Source of the DNA: Grifola frondosa
Taxonomy: Eukaryota > Basidiomycota > Agaricomycetes > Polyporales > Grifolaceae
Assembly (NCBI GenBank): GCA_001683735.1
Contig: LUGG01000023.1
Location: 868,001-932,000, forward strand
DNA length: 64,000 nt
Reading direction: 5' to 3'
Positions 1 to 11,261 of this stretch are shown in pieces. The position numbers and the translations under genes are program-made. The number at the start of each line of letters is the position of its first letter. Positions within the stretch are counted from its first letter, which is position 1. The notes under the pieces were generated by a model. That model was not told where the DNA came from and searched no databases. It saw only the letters and a list, made by a program, of their open reading frames with translations.

Positions 1-86
1 TATATCATGTGTAACACAGTTAGACACCAAGATATATCCCAATGGTATATAGTCACTTACCCATATGAACAACTTGCTCTGCATGC

Positions 87-152
87 GATGTATCCGACAC
101 AGATATATCCAATCCATCAGATGTATCCGACACAGATGCATCCAACCAATCG
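87..152. repeat. Two 33-base direct repeats
   Basis: Two adjacent 33-base units, 87-119 and 120-152, both begin GATGTATCCGACACAGAT and differ at only a few positions near their ends. They are part of the left motif array. Confidence 0.75.
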
Positions 153-203
153 GATACAACCCGACTCATGGCTTGGTATGGAGCATCAAAATGGATAACT
201 GCA

Positions 204-275
204 GCAAGCAGGAGTCGAACCAATGACATCCCGATCATCAGCACGTCAGTCATACTGTTAGACTATAGTGGCATT
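204..275 (-). other. tRNA-like relic with Pol III A and B boxes
   Basis: On the minus strand, TAGTCTAACAG (255-265) fits the A-box consensus and GGTTCGACTCC (211-221) is an exact B box, spaced as in a tRNA. The acceptor, anticodon and T stems pair poorly, so it is not a convincing functional tRNA. It may be a tRNA-derived piece of the mobile element or a SINE remnant. Confidence 0.4.
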
Positions 276-420
276 GATATATGCCTTTCATAATAATATA
301 CGAAGTGTATTTTCCTACAGTACTTCCAAACACGCCGACGCCTCCACCAAGGGATACATCTCACGAAGGGATATATCTGGCACCAATGTCTCCCAGGATG
401 ATCCAAAAAACTCGCACACT

Positions 421-2680
421 CCGGATTAACTGAACACTTATGTTAATTTTGTTGCACGGACTCTTCTATGTACTGTTACTTCAGCATGTTCTAGTAAGAT
501 CAATTAATCCACTGAAGGGCCCATCCTCTCTGTTCATCAACAACCACACCTGGTGCTTCAACCCAGGGCAGATCCAAACCGAATACTTCTGAAGCAGCAC
601 AGAACAGACCTTCGGATCTCCAGGGACATACGTGACGGTCCGTATCCCATCCTTCCAACTACACAAGTCGTTCGCGTCTGTCCACTGCTGCAGTAGCACA
701 GTTGACGTGATCCCAAGAGCCTCGAGGCGCGCTGTTTCCTCGACGCCAATCGCGGTCTTGATGGTGAAACCCCGCCTGGACACTCTCCCGTTCCACACGT
801 ACGGGTCTTGAAAATTCTGGCGCTACGTCAAACGAGGAAGGGCCACCAAGCATAAACGATCACTCACCTCGTACCATATCACAATTCGCATCTCCTGCAG
901 ACCATCGTCCTGCTTGCTGCTTTCAACCGGGTTGCTTGTTGGCACGACGCTTTCCTCATCTTTACCACTGTCATCCTCGGAGGAGCTGTCGTCCTCGCCG
1001 CGGGCCAATCTGGACGTGCACGCTGTTACCGTCGTTAGCGCTATCAGATGTGTTTCACTTCGTAATACCATACCTTGTTCTGCCAGTGGACATCCCAGCA
1101 GCCCGCGTTACTGCCTGGGAGGCCGCACTAACACTACCGCCTCCCTTCACATGGGCGAGCACGCTCACCTATGGGAGGATCAACAACGTTCGGCATTATA
1201 CCACCAATCATACTTACGGACTCCTCCAGCAGCCGCTTGCACTCCAGCATGCGTGCTCGATTTTTCTGTAACCTGATATTCCGTCAGCAACGCCGAAACA
1301 ACTGCACAAAGGTCACAACGTACCTTATCTGTCAGCCTCAACTCCTTCTTTTCTGCAGCCAGGGCCTGAACATTATTCAATACTTGTACCCACAATCAGA
1401 CAATCCACTCACCTGTCGGTCAAGCTGACGCTGCAAGTGCTCAGCGAGCTTCTGATCCTTCTTCATCTCTTCCTCCCGCAGATCTTCCGCCCGCTGAGCT
1501 TCCACGGTCACGATCTGGGCCGCCATCGGCTGCGGCTGTGGCGGATAGTGCCATTGTTTACAATTCAGACACTGTGGCAGCCGGTCATGTGACAGACGTA
1601 TAACTAGTTCACCACCTACCAATGCTCCCCATTTGCCCACCATGCCGACGACGTAGTGCAACACCATTTTGAAGTTGTGGACTCCTCCAATCTGACATTA
1701 CAGCAGCTATCGGGGAGCTCAGGGCAATAGGCGCGAGCGAAGCTTTCGACAAGGGCCTTAGGGCCTTAGAATACTGTCGTGTATCCCGTGGGAAGCCTTC
1801 ACACGGCGGATATGGGCAGTGGGAGCTAGAAATTGGGCCATTGTAGAGTGGGCAAGGCAGTGGAGTGCGGTAAGTCATTTGCGCACCTGTCTTAATCGCC
1901 ACACACCACGGCATGGCATTGTTTGGGTACTGTATCATTGCATGCAGGCCGCCGCCAAGACCAATGTCCGGCATGGAGGTGGCTAGCCATGGCACAGTCA
2001 CTGGTTGATGCGGTCGTTAGGTCTGACTGACCAGTATTGGACTGACTGATCAGTCGTTTGGGACATTGGCGTTGTCTAGTTCCTCATGCTTGAAATTCAA
2101 TCTCCTGCTATATGGCACGCTATCTGATCTGAAACGTCGGCCAGATGGCCGACGTCTATTCATTGGTCTACGCACTCCTCCACTCCCGGCCGCAGTCCCT
2201 TAAGTCCCTCCTCATGCCTTTTTGGCGCGCTTCTTGTTTGCAGGTCTAGTAATAGTATCACATTAGTAAACGGAAAAACGTCCGATAACAGACACATACT
2301 CAATAGCAACGCGTCGGCCCTTTGACGCTTGCTTCAGTTCATTCTTGCATCCGCTGTCCGCCTGCGCGGCCTTCCGCTCTGTTATAGACATAACACTGCG
2401 ACAAGTTAGTAATTTGGTTGACATCATGAAGGATAATGAAACACGTACAACTCACCCAGAGCTCTCGACGTCAAAGTGCGTGCGCGCGGAGTCCGTTGAC
2501 TCGTCGTACTCTCAGATGCAACTACCACTGCCGTCGAGACCCCAATTTGTCGGCCACTCGTATCTTGCTTAGATCGGGGTGCGCGGCCTGCATGAGCTCT
2601 CGCCGCGGTGACTACCTTCTTCCCTTTCTTAGTGAGGCCAGGGGGGGCCCTCTCCGTGGCTACCTTCGTCCCCTTCTTAG
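421..2680. other. No recognisable gene (inside mobile region)
   Basis: Only short overlapping frames in all six phases. None has a family signature, and none is clearly longer than expected by chance in this base composition. Confidence 0.5.
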
Positions 2681-3049
2681 TCACGCCAGTATGAGCCCTC
2701 TCCGGGACACTCGCAACAGTAGTCTCCGCTCGCCATCGCTATCCGGGGCAGCTGGCGCAGGCAGATCAACCGCCTCCTCTGTCGCATGCACATGAACCAA
2801 GCCTCGCATCACCTCCTCATCTAACGGATCCACATTCTGCTCCTGAGAGGGCTCGGCCGCCCTCAATGGCGCGATCTTGGCTATCGCCTCGGCCAATGGC
2901 TGCGGTAATTCAGACTGCGATCTCGTCACGGATTCCACAACTTCTTCAGGGGCCAATTGTCCCACCCCTGCAGCCACCGCCATTCTCGCGATCTCACACA
3001 CGACCTCGTTAGCCAAAGGCTGTGGAGCCTCCTCGTCCACCGTCTTCAC
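2681..3049 (-). pseudogene. Acidic accessory frame, possible 3' part of the KDZ cargo gene
   Basis: An open minus-strand frame of about 120 codons, rich in Glu, Ala and Pro, contains two related blocks (PQPLANEVVCEIA and PQPLAEAIAKIA), which suggests an internal repeat. It lies about 0.5 kb downstream, in transcription order, of the accessory frame at 3437-4143 and could be a later exon of the same gene. No known domain was recognised. Its start here is arbitrary and splice joins were not resolved. Confidence 0.35.
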
Positions 3050-3436
3050 AGTAGCTGGTCGTTGACACCCACAACAATTAGGACACGTTCACGACATGGG
3101 TCATAGCACCCACGATCGAAGATTGACCTCAGAAACTCCAAGTACAATGCCCGCAATTTTTCGGATGACCAGCCCGCTTTCTCACACAGGATGTCTTCAA
3201 ATCCTCGCCCTTGTGCATCACGACCAGTCCACTCACTGTCGCAGTCTTGTCAGCCATAGCAAACCCTGACCATTCTGCAGGTACTCACGCGCATGCAGAC
3301 AACTCACCCACGTCGTCAATCCCTCCCGCAAAACAGAAAGACACCCAACCTGTCTCAACCTGCCAATGATCTATGGTGGCCCTGATGTAATCAGGCAGTT
3401 GGCCTGCTTTCCTAAAAAGCCAGGTATCAGTAATAC

Positions 3437-4143
3437 ATCTTGAGATCCGCCAAATTGCATGCGTACGCTGCTCGACGAGCTTCCACGGTGAGCGCCGTAT
3501 CCCCCACCTCGTCAGTTGTCTTGTTCACCTCCTCTGCTCTTTGCGCATACGCCTCCTTGTCGGCCGGTGACATGGACGCCTACTGGAGCTGTGCCATCTT
3601 GGTGAATGCGGTCAGGTTGCCGTGTCGTTTCCCGTCATCCGCAGTGACCATGGGCACTTCCGTCACGTCCGGATTCTCAGCCCTATAGACGTTCCATGCA
3701 GATTTCTTGCGTGGTGAGCGCCCCGTCGGAATGGGCGCAATTTTCGTCACCTCGGCATGAGTTTTCCGGTTTTTGCTATGCGCCTTCACCCAGTTGTATA
3801 TGCGCTGTGATTGCTGAGCAACGGCCAATTTGGTAAGTAACTGAAGGCTTACCGTGGCTGCTTTCATTAAGCATTCGGTGCACGTGTCAGTGGTCTCTGC
3901 ATGCTTCTGGACCAGCTCATCCCGCTCAGCCAACATCTTATTGGCCCATCTTTTTGCAAACTCCGCGTCGGTTTCGGCGGGGAGGCAGTCACGGAAGTCG
4001 GCGGTGTATCGCGTTGTCAGAAGGGTTGCAATCGCCTTCAGGCAGCCACGCGCCTCCGCCTTGAGAAGTTCGCGCACTTCCTGCATCGCATATTGTTCCT
4101 GCAACCAGGTCACCTCTGCCGGAGTGAAATTGCTCGTGCCCAT
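3437..4143 (-). pseudogene. KDZ-associated accessory protein with HMG-box-like tail, broken
   Basis: Reads from MGTSNFTPAEVTWLQEQYAM through a charged helical region to QRIYNWVKAHSKNRK. A likely intron (donor GTAAGC, acceptor CTCAG) lies just before QRIYNW. It then gives SAWNVYRAENPD and TAFTKMAQLQ, an in-frame TAG at 3580-3582, and the same frame continues as ASMSPADKEAYAQRAEE. The second half has the spacing of an HMG-box-like DNA-binding fold (W, then K..A...M...DK..Y...A). The stop is one transition from Gln. An upstream ATG at 4299 is also possible. Proteins ending in this type of motif are common beside KDZ transposases in mushroom genomes; the function is unknown. Confidence 0.5.
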
Positions 4144-4744
4144 TAGGGAGGCCCGTGAACGACGATGTGATGTGAGGTCAGCGCCGGATAGGATCAGGAC
4201 GAGGGGGCCCAAAATCAACACACGTCCCCCACGACCAAGACATCGCTCCCAGAAGTCAGGTCCACGCCCGGTGGATGGTCGGCCGACTCGCAGCACCATG
4301 GCATTGGCCCCAAATTCAACTTATCGATGGGCCTGTTCTGGTTGCTGATGGATTCTATGTTCCATGTTCACGTGTAGCAAACCGGATAATCATCCAGACT
4401 AGGCGTCGTCATGCATATACGGATGAAGGCGGGCCCGGAGAGCATGCGTGGAGGACCGTGGTCATCGTATAATTGGTTGGAAACAAACAGGTAGCAATCA
4501 AAGGGTTCATCAACTGTCTAGGCGCGGTGTGCATCATAACGATGTGGGCCCCCGTGTGAACCCCGCACATAACTCCACTGTGTAAATAAAGCTATTCAAG
4601 CCCACATTCACACTTACCGTGATCTCAGCTCCCGCATGGGCCTCTAAATGGGACAGGATCAAGCAAACATTGCACACAGGTGCCCTCGCGACCAGGTAAA
4701 CTGCAGAACTCCAATTTGTTTGTGGATGCGCCTTCAGGATTCCA

Positions 4745-5175
4745 CGGGTGCCCTCGCGATAGCCACGAAAGCACCAGCGTGATCTCAACGAGCAGCTGCC
4801 TGGTTCGAGGTGAACTCGAGCCAGGTGCCAACTCTCAATAGCAGCGCGAGTGCCCGCCGTGCTGGTGAATTTCACTGAGGATGTTCCCGGAGCGAGTAAC
4901 CTAGACTGTGAGGAGGCGAGGACTGTGAGGCAACAAGGCGAGGAAGCTGTCCAGCATGCATCTTCCGAATTCACCACAGATGCCCTCGCGATAGCCGCGA
5001 AAGCACCGGCGTGATCTCAACGAGCAGCTGCCTGGTTCGAGGTCAACTCGAGCCAGGCGCCAACGAGCAGCGCACATGCGTGCCGTGCCGGTATGGATTT
5101 CACTGAGGTGTTCAAGGGACGAGTAAGCCAGAGCGTGAGGGAAAAAGGCGAGGAGGCGGTCGCTATGAGGAGTGG
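4745..5175. repeat. Tandem repeat, period about 232 bases, two copies
   Basis: A block beginning near 4748 (CCCTCGCGATAGCC then AAAGCACC) returns at 4981 with an offset of 232 and high similarity over about 85 bases, then weaker similarity. Each copy contains an imperfect hairpin, CCTGGTTCGAG with CTCGAGCCAGG a few bases on. A truncated third copy may start near 4680. It lies inside the mobile region. Confidence 0.75.
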
Positions 5176-5179
5176 GCGC

Positions 5180-6360
5180 TGGCAAGCGAGACGAGGAGCG
5201 AGCAGGGGTTTGGACTTGTTTGGGCACCTGTATTTGGCTGTATTTGGCTATACTTTGGTCGAGCACTAAGGACATAGAGGTCGCCCGACTGAAGCGAGGC
5301 GACTGAACGCTGCATGGGCCCACGCATGAACGCCTCAACAATGCAAACATTCGCCCTAATGATCCTCGACTCATTCCCCAAGGCCAGCCTGGTGGCAAAA
5401 GCAAGATTTACGTCATCTGGAAGGGAAAACGCACCGGGTTATTCGCCAATTGGAAGTCATCTTCCTTCTTGATGAGTCTTAAGATTGACTGTCGATTTTA
5501 GGGGATTGACAAGCTCTCTTGTGAGTGGAGTGCCCCATGCGGCGTTCGCCAGTTATAAGATGCTTGCGGAGGCCCGTGAGGCGTTCATTCATGGTTCGGC
5601 CCGTTGGATGTTCTCAACGAGGAAGACGAGGATTCTGCAGATGGCCCAGCAGCCCATAGTGCTCCAGCCTCCAAGGCCTCAGAGTCCCCTCCTCCCTTCA
5701 CACCTGTGCCGTCCCCCACCATGCCAACTCGCCCCCATCGGCCCACATCCCCTGCTTGTCCATTTCCTTTGTCTTCTCGCCCATATTTCGCCCGCGCGTG
5801 ACCACCCAAGCTCGACCCTGATGACGAGTCACTGGCGAGTGCGACAGCATCGTCATTGCAGCTGAACGAGCGCATGAAGGCGTGCACGAAGCAGGTGCCT
5901 GCGTATGTAGTAGTGTGTGGGCTATACCCGGGAGTCTACTTGGACCAGTAAGCGGTTACATTACCTCGCTCTGCTAATCTCATTGTCCTCCCAGGGAAAC
6001 CACGTTCATCATGCTTGGGACGAGCCCACACATGAAACTGCATATTGCGGATTCCGCGTGCGACGCGCTCGGTATTTTGTTGATCAGTATATGGCTGGAG
6101 TAGTGTGCAAATTGGCTGTGTTTGAATGTACTTCGATACTACTTGTTCAATGTCATCGACCCTTCCTTCTCCGAAATTCATGCATGCAAGTCAATTGAGC
6201 AACAAGGTAATTTCACTCCAACCACGGAATACTCACGCTCATACATACATGTGGCCGCGCTCGTCTAATCCTCAATTTCCAATCCCTCGTCCTCAATGAT
6301 TTCTGCCACTCCTTGTCAGATAATGGATGCCCCACCTCCGCGGCATGCAATCGAACGTCT
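5180..6360. other. No recognisable gene (inside mobile region)
   Basis: Only short overlapping frames. Nothing with a family signature was seen. Confidence 0.45.
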
Positions 6361-6367
6361 GCCGCAG

Positions 6368-6676
6368 TCATGATCCACTGAATTCGAATACTACCTCAGT
6401 TAGTCCCTTCCACATGCGCCTGAGATTGTCCCCCTGTCGATGTTCCAATATGTCCACCACTAGATAGTCTTCAATCAACTCGAGAATGATGTCGCCCTGA
6501 GTCATCCAGTCGTCCTTGGCTCTCACCCATGCCGCGAGCACGCTTGGGTTCGTCCTCGTGTGATGATAATCGCGGTGGAAGTCCTCCACAAATTTGGGCA
6601 GGTCGTTATAATACCCCCATGTCTCCAAAAGTGTGTGCAGCCAAGGAATTTCGTCTGGCAAGAAGGGGCGGCCCAA
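6368..6676 (-). pseudogene. Accessory frame of the KDZ element, exon-like fragment
   Basis: About 100 codons with coding-like composition, rich in Trp, Asp and Leu (LPDEIPWLHTLLETWGYY, then DLPKFVEDFHRDYHH and WVRAKDDWMTQGDIILELIE). Reads like one exon of a minus-strand gene. The flanking exons could not be joined with confidence. No known domain was recognised; the association with the KDZ element rests on position only. Confidence 0.35.
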
Positions 6677-7307
6677 GATAGGCAGAGATCGATTCTAAGA
6701 CGGTGGTTAGCGTTGCGCATAGCGCCATGAATGTGACACTCACAGGTGCATTCTGGTGGGCGGTGGCGAACCGCTGCTGGGCGGTGGCGAACTGATAGCG
6801 GAGTGGTAGCACCTGGCATCTCCACGGGGGTCAATGGAGTGGGCGCCGTCATTTGCAGTGACCTGTTATCCTCATCAGCTTCGAAGCCTCCTCGAAGTGG
6901 CAAAACTCACTTTTTTTTCTCGTAATAGCGTTTGTTTTGGGCCGCCTTCAGCAATCGGCCCTCTGCTCCTCGTTCTGCGCGCCATGGATTTTGGCCAAGT
7001 CAGTCGAGGTTGCACACTCGTCGGTCCCACGCCACGCCAACTGGAATGGGTGCAACACGATGCGCCTGCAATAATCAGCACGCCAGCGGCAAAGTAAGAC
7101 ACCACTGAACTGTCAACGGGTGACTAGGCACGAGACTAATGCCCTCCCGACTAATGCCTCCGGCGTCATCACGGCCGCCCCCGATAAGATGTCTTAATGC
7201 CAAGTTAAGGTGTCTGACTATCCTCACGGCTTTGCAGCCAAACATCTTAATTTCGATTGAAGAAACGAGCCTACATGTACAACACAACATACGGCGAGCA
7301 ATGATAT

Positions 7308-7925
7308 CTAAGTGTTCCGATGACGGGTGAAGGATGCAGGTGTCACTAGGCACAGTTGGAAGGCGGCGCACTTCGTAGAATGAACGGCAGTACACATCCA
7401 CCACGTGAGCCTCGAAGGCGTCATAAGGCGACGGTCTTGAAGGTCTTCATCGCGCCATGCCAGGTCGACACGTGGCCAAGACTGTAGTGCCCGGGCCCAC
7501 CGGATATGTGCTCCGACGGATTTGCCAATCCTCCGCGCCAAGCTCATCTGCACAGGTGTCTCGCTCGTACATCGGGCGCAAAGAGCCTTCTCCATCCAGA
7601 TCCTCAACAGCTCCAACTGCCTGTCGCAGCACAGACATGTCCTCATCTCCATACAGGGAAGCTAACAAATCCCGGTCGATGTCCAACAGCTCGAGGCGAA
7701 AATTCATGACGCCAACTCCCAAACAACCTCGGCCCACAAGGCGCGATCGGTGTCGGCTATGGCACGTGAGACGTAGCAGCTCCGCCACTGGGGTAAAGTG
7801 AGGTCTGCACGATAAGACGCAAAGCCGGCGTGGACTCCGAAATGCACAGCGATGTCGATCCGATCAGCGATCCTTTCTGCCGACGCTTTTCGGCACTGTG
7901 ACCGCAGTGGAGCCACCTTGCTCAC
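7308..7925 (-). pseudogene. Accessory frame of the KDZ element, frame-shifted
   Basis: Three consecutive minus-strand pieces in different frames read as one protein: IADRIDIAVHFGVHAGFASY to ALWAEVVWELAS, then FRLELLDIDRDLLASLYGDE to the ATCRPGMAR segment, then VDVYCRSFYEVRRLP. The joins need frame changes or unseen introns, so the gene is broken or poorly called here. No domain was recognised. Confidence 0.35.
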
Positions 7926-10280
7926 GATGCAAAGTTGCTTGCTCTTTCCTCACTCAACAGAGGGCTCGATGGCAGTTTTGCTATGTCCTCAGGGGTGGAG
8001 ACCGGTTTGACGACTAAAGCTTGGTAGGGGATTGCACAATATTTGCCTTCTAACGCAATGCCCACTGCGTCATTGTCATCAACACTTTCCCGTCTGCCGG
8101 CGGATTGAGCACGCGACGATCAATACATCCTGATACGCAACCAATTATGCATCCGCGCGCCCGTGAGTTGACCTCAGCATAGAATAAATGGGGGGAGGGA
8201 GCGAGAACAAGTGCTGGGGAGGAGAGTCACTTTTGGGCATCAGCCTGAACGCAGGCAGAGCTTGGGCCCAACCAGGACAAACGCGGGGCACCCAGAGAGG
8301 TGGAGCTGATTGGCATGGCTCTAGAGCACGCCCAAACTCGCCTGTGTTAGGGATGTAACTGCCCGGCTTGCGCTGTGCGGCTGCTCGCACATCCGACGTC
8401 CGCCTTCGAGCACCAGGCGCATTTGTTTCTGTTTACGACCTACATCAATTTTGTGAGCTTGCTAAATTCACCCGCAGCGAAAAGATATCACGCACCAGGA
8501 CGGCAATCACATGATCGGCTGTGGAGTTCTGCCCTGGGAGGTGGTAAGGGGTCGCAAATTTCTACCGCCCCGCCGGCCCAGCTCAGGACCCCTCGGGCAC
8601 AGGAGACTTGCAAGGAATGTTCACACACTGCAACCTCTACCTCAACCTCCCAATCCTCAGCAGCTCCACCGTGGTTGATACATCACGTTGGGGATCCGAC
8701 GCAAGGCAGGTGAGTCGTCCGCCTGCCGGTGACTCCGTCGACATTGCTCCTCTGACTGGTCTCTTGCCAGACCGGAGCGATTTGCGTAACGTAGGGCGAT
8801 TGGTCAGGCTGAAGTGGTGCAGCTGCTGAACTATAGATTCGGACAAGTTGTCGAATGTGCTGGTGTGGAGCCACCTAGGAGCAACGTGCGTATACTTGCC
8901 ATGCTTCATGAGATCTTCGGATTGAAATGGAGGAGGCAGGTATCATGTTGACGACGCGCATGATCACGGTGGCCGTTGTCAATGTGTGAGCGGCCTAACC
9001 CACCACAGGAATACCGCAGCGAACAGGTTCTCAGCCAACGACAAGTGTCCGTCAACACGCCTCGTAAGGGAAGAACATGGCTGGAATCGTCAAATGCAGG
9101 GTTGGCGAGGGAGGGAACTACAATCATGTGGATAATCCAAGCGCGGACTTCTAACAGTAAGCTTGCACCTCCCTGAACCACTCTGCCACCTCAAACGTAC
9201 TCATTGGGATCTCTTCGAGCCTGATGACGGCAGATCGCAGGGTTGGACTAGCCGCCAGATGAAACGGGCGCTGTCGGCAGCGATCTTTCCATCCCCGTCC
9301 AAAGTAGAACGCACGCACAAGGTCGCCTCAATAACTGCCTCGCGCAACCGTACGACCACCGGGGCGGACAACCAGCCTACCTGCGCACCTGGGATCTCCA
9401 AGTCGACGTGGAAATCATTGTTGTTGAAATGCCACCAGGGAGCGCGGGAGTCAGTGAAACAGGTAAGACATGCATGTCGTCCTCCATCGGAAATGAGAGG
9501 TGAGTAGGTTGCCGATCAGATCCGGTTGCCAGGAGCTGACATGCATGGGGAAGACTTTGATCGTAAAATTGGGCCACTTCCACAGCTCGAAGACATTAAC
9601 ATGGCACCACGCATAGGCCGAACACCTCCCCTCCTTGTGAATGGGATCTCAGGAATGAAGACATGTTCGGCGAAGAAATCAACCAGCGGTCGTCCAGCGA
9701 AGCCAGGCTATGGCAGTCTGATGTGCGAAATGGTCCTTCAGGGCGGGAGGGCATGCAACGCCGCCATATGTCATCCCGCTCCACGAGAACGTGTCCCCGT
9801 CTTTCGACTGGCATGGCTAGGGAAGTGGTAAGTGGGGTGGGGTCAGTATTCAATGACGGCGAGGCTAATCCACTCACTGGGTCCTCTTCAGATGTGTCAA
9901 CAGGGGATGCGGATGACGCTCAACGCGGTGGGCACACACAAGACGGAGGCAAGAAGGGAAGCAGAGCACGATGAGGCAGTAAAGGAAGGCGGCGCAAGCG
10001 TTGGAAGTGGACGGGGCGGGCAACGGCAGGCGAGGGCAAGCACGTTGCCAAATCTCCGTCGTGAGGATGGGGTATCTGGCCAGTGCAGCTGGTCCAGGAC
10101 TCCGTCGTGAAGACGGGGCTCTGATGAAGCAGGACTTGAAGTTGTTTGGCGTACTGATGTGCCAGCGGGAGTGACAGTGAGAGAGTAAGTGGAATTGGGG
10201 GAACACGGAACCAAATGCGGTGTCACTGTGATAGACGCCCAGCACATGAACACCGTGACTGAAGCTGGTGTGACCGAGGC
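7926..10280. other. No recognisable gene (inside mobile region)
   Basis: Short frames on both strands, none with a recognised motif. Composition is like the rest of the mobile region. Confidence 0.45.
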
Positions 10281-10282
10281 TG

Positions 10283-10545
10283 GTGCCCGAGGTGGCTGAG
10301 TCCGAGGTGGCTGAGCCCGAGGTGGCTGAGCTCGAGGTGGCTGAATCCGAGGTGCCCGAGGTGGCTGAGGTGGCTGAGCTCGAGGTGGCTGAGCCCGAGG
10401 TGCCCGAGGTAGCTGAGCTCGAGGTGGCTGAGTCTGACGTGGCTGAGTCCGACGTGGCTGAGCCCGAGGTGCCTGAGGTGGCTGAGGTGGCTGAGCTCGA
10501 GGTGGCTGAATCCGAGGTGCCCGAGGTGGCTGACGTGCCAGGATT
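10283..10545 (+). repeat. Minisatellite of 15-base units encoding PEVAE-type repeats
   Basis: About 17 tandem units of CCGAGGTGGCTGAG with first-base changes, some shortened to 9 bases. On + they read as Glu-Val-Ala-Glu-Pro/Ser/Leu repeats, and the minus strand is also open as Ser-Ala-Thr-Ser repeats. The + frame stays open for 193 codons through it. Whether it is translated is unknown. Confidence 0.8.
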
Positions 10546-10549
10546 CCAG

Positions 10550-11261
10550 CTCCGCCATAACTCCTTCATGCCCGCATTCTCTGTCGCTGTCACTCACGTC
10601 TTCCATGGCTCCTTCGCCAACGCCCTCGTTGTTACCCCCTCGTCGTGGCCGCCACCTCGTCCCTCTTCGTGCCACGGCTCCTTCGCCTCTATGGCGAGGG
10701 ACCATCACCATGGATGCCTACGATCATGGTTGCTTTCACGGCGACTGTGGCAGGCTGCACCCACCTTCGAGTCATCGTGTATTGGTGTCCCCCCTGACGG
10801 TTGCTTAGTCTTCACCGTGCATGGACTGCGGTCGGCTCGACCGTGCACATGGTGCCGTGCATGAGTTCCAATCTGCGGGTTCTCGTGTTGGGCCGGCCTG
10901 CTGAAGGACCTCACAGACTTGGCACGGTGAGTACTGAGGCTCCGTTGGAATAGCAGACAGGTAACTTGCACGCAGCTTCCGACGTTGGCTGGATGGAATG
11001 GACCAGGACTGAAGATTTGATTAGAGGACAACCTTGCCACGTTGAGTGCTGACACTTCCTTAGATTGCACACAGATGACTCGCACGCACTTTCTTGCATC
11101 ATAGCCCTACATGAGCGATATTTCGAACTGTGGTTAGCCATGTCGATTGAATGGATTCATTATCACCTTGCCTAGTGCGCTGTACTTAGTCATCACAAAC
11201 TTGAGCATGTAGAAAGAGTGGATATCATCAGGATCTGCCGGTTGCGGACCACCTGAAATTT
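10550..11261. other. No recognisable gene between repeat and transposase
   Basis: Holds overlapping short frames only. It may be the promoter side of the KDZ transposase gene. Confidence 0.4.

Larger units (their letters stand above)
31..390. repeat. GATATATC-type subterminal repeat array (left)
   Basis: Repeated copies of GATATATCC, GATGTATCC, GATGCATCC and GATACATC are seen in both orientations (for example at 31, 87, 102, 120, 351 and 377). The core GATATATC is its own reverse complement. The same motif recurs at 15255-15640. This pattern is typical of transposase-binding subterminal repeats, which is an inference. Confidence 0.6.

Noticed and set aside
204..275. A functional tRNA gene at the left edge
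   Set aside because: A and B boxes are good, but the acceptor, anticodon and T stems have several mismatches. Kept only as a relic.
1..420. Telomeric repeat
   Set aside because: The motif is GATATATC-like, irregularly spaced and in both orientations, unlike TTAGGG arrays, and it recurs at 15.3-15.6 kb.
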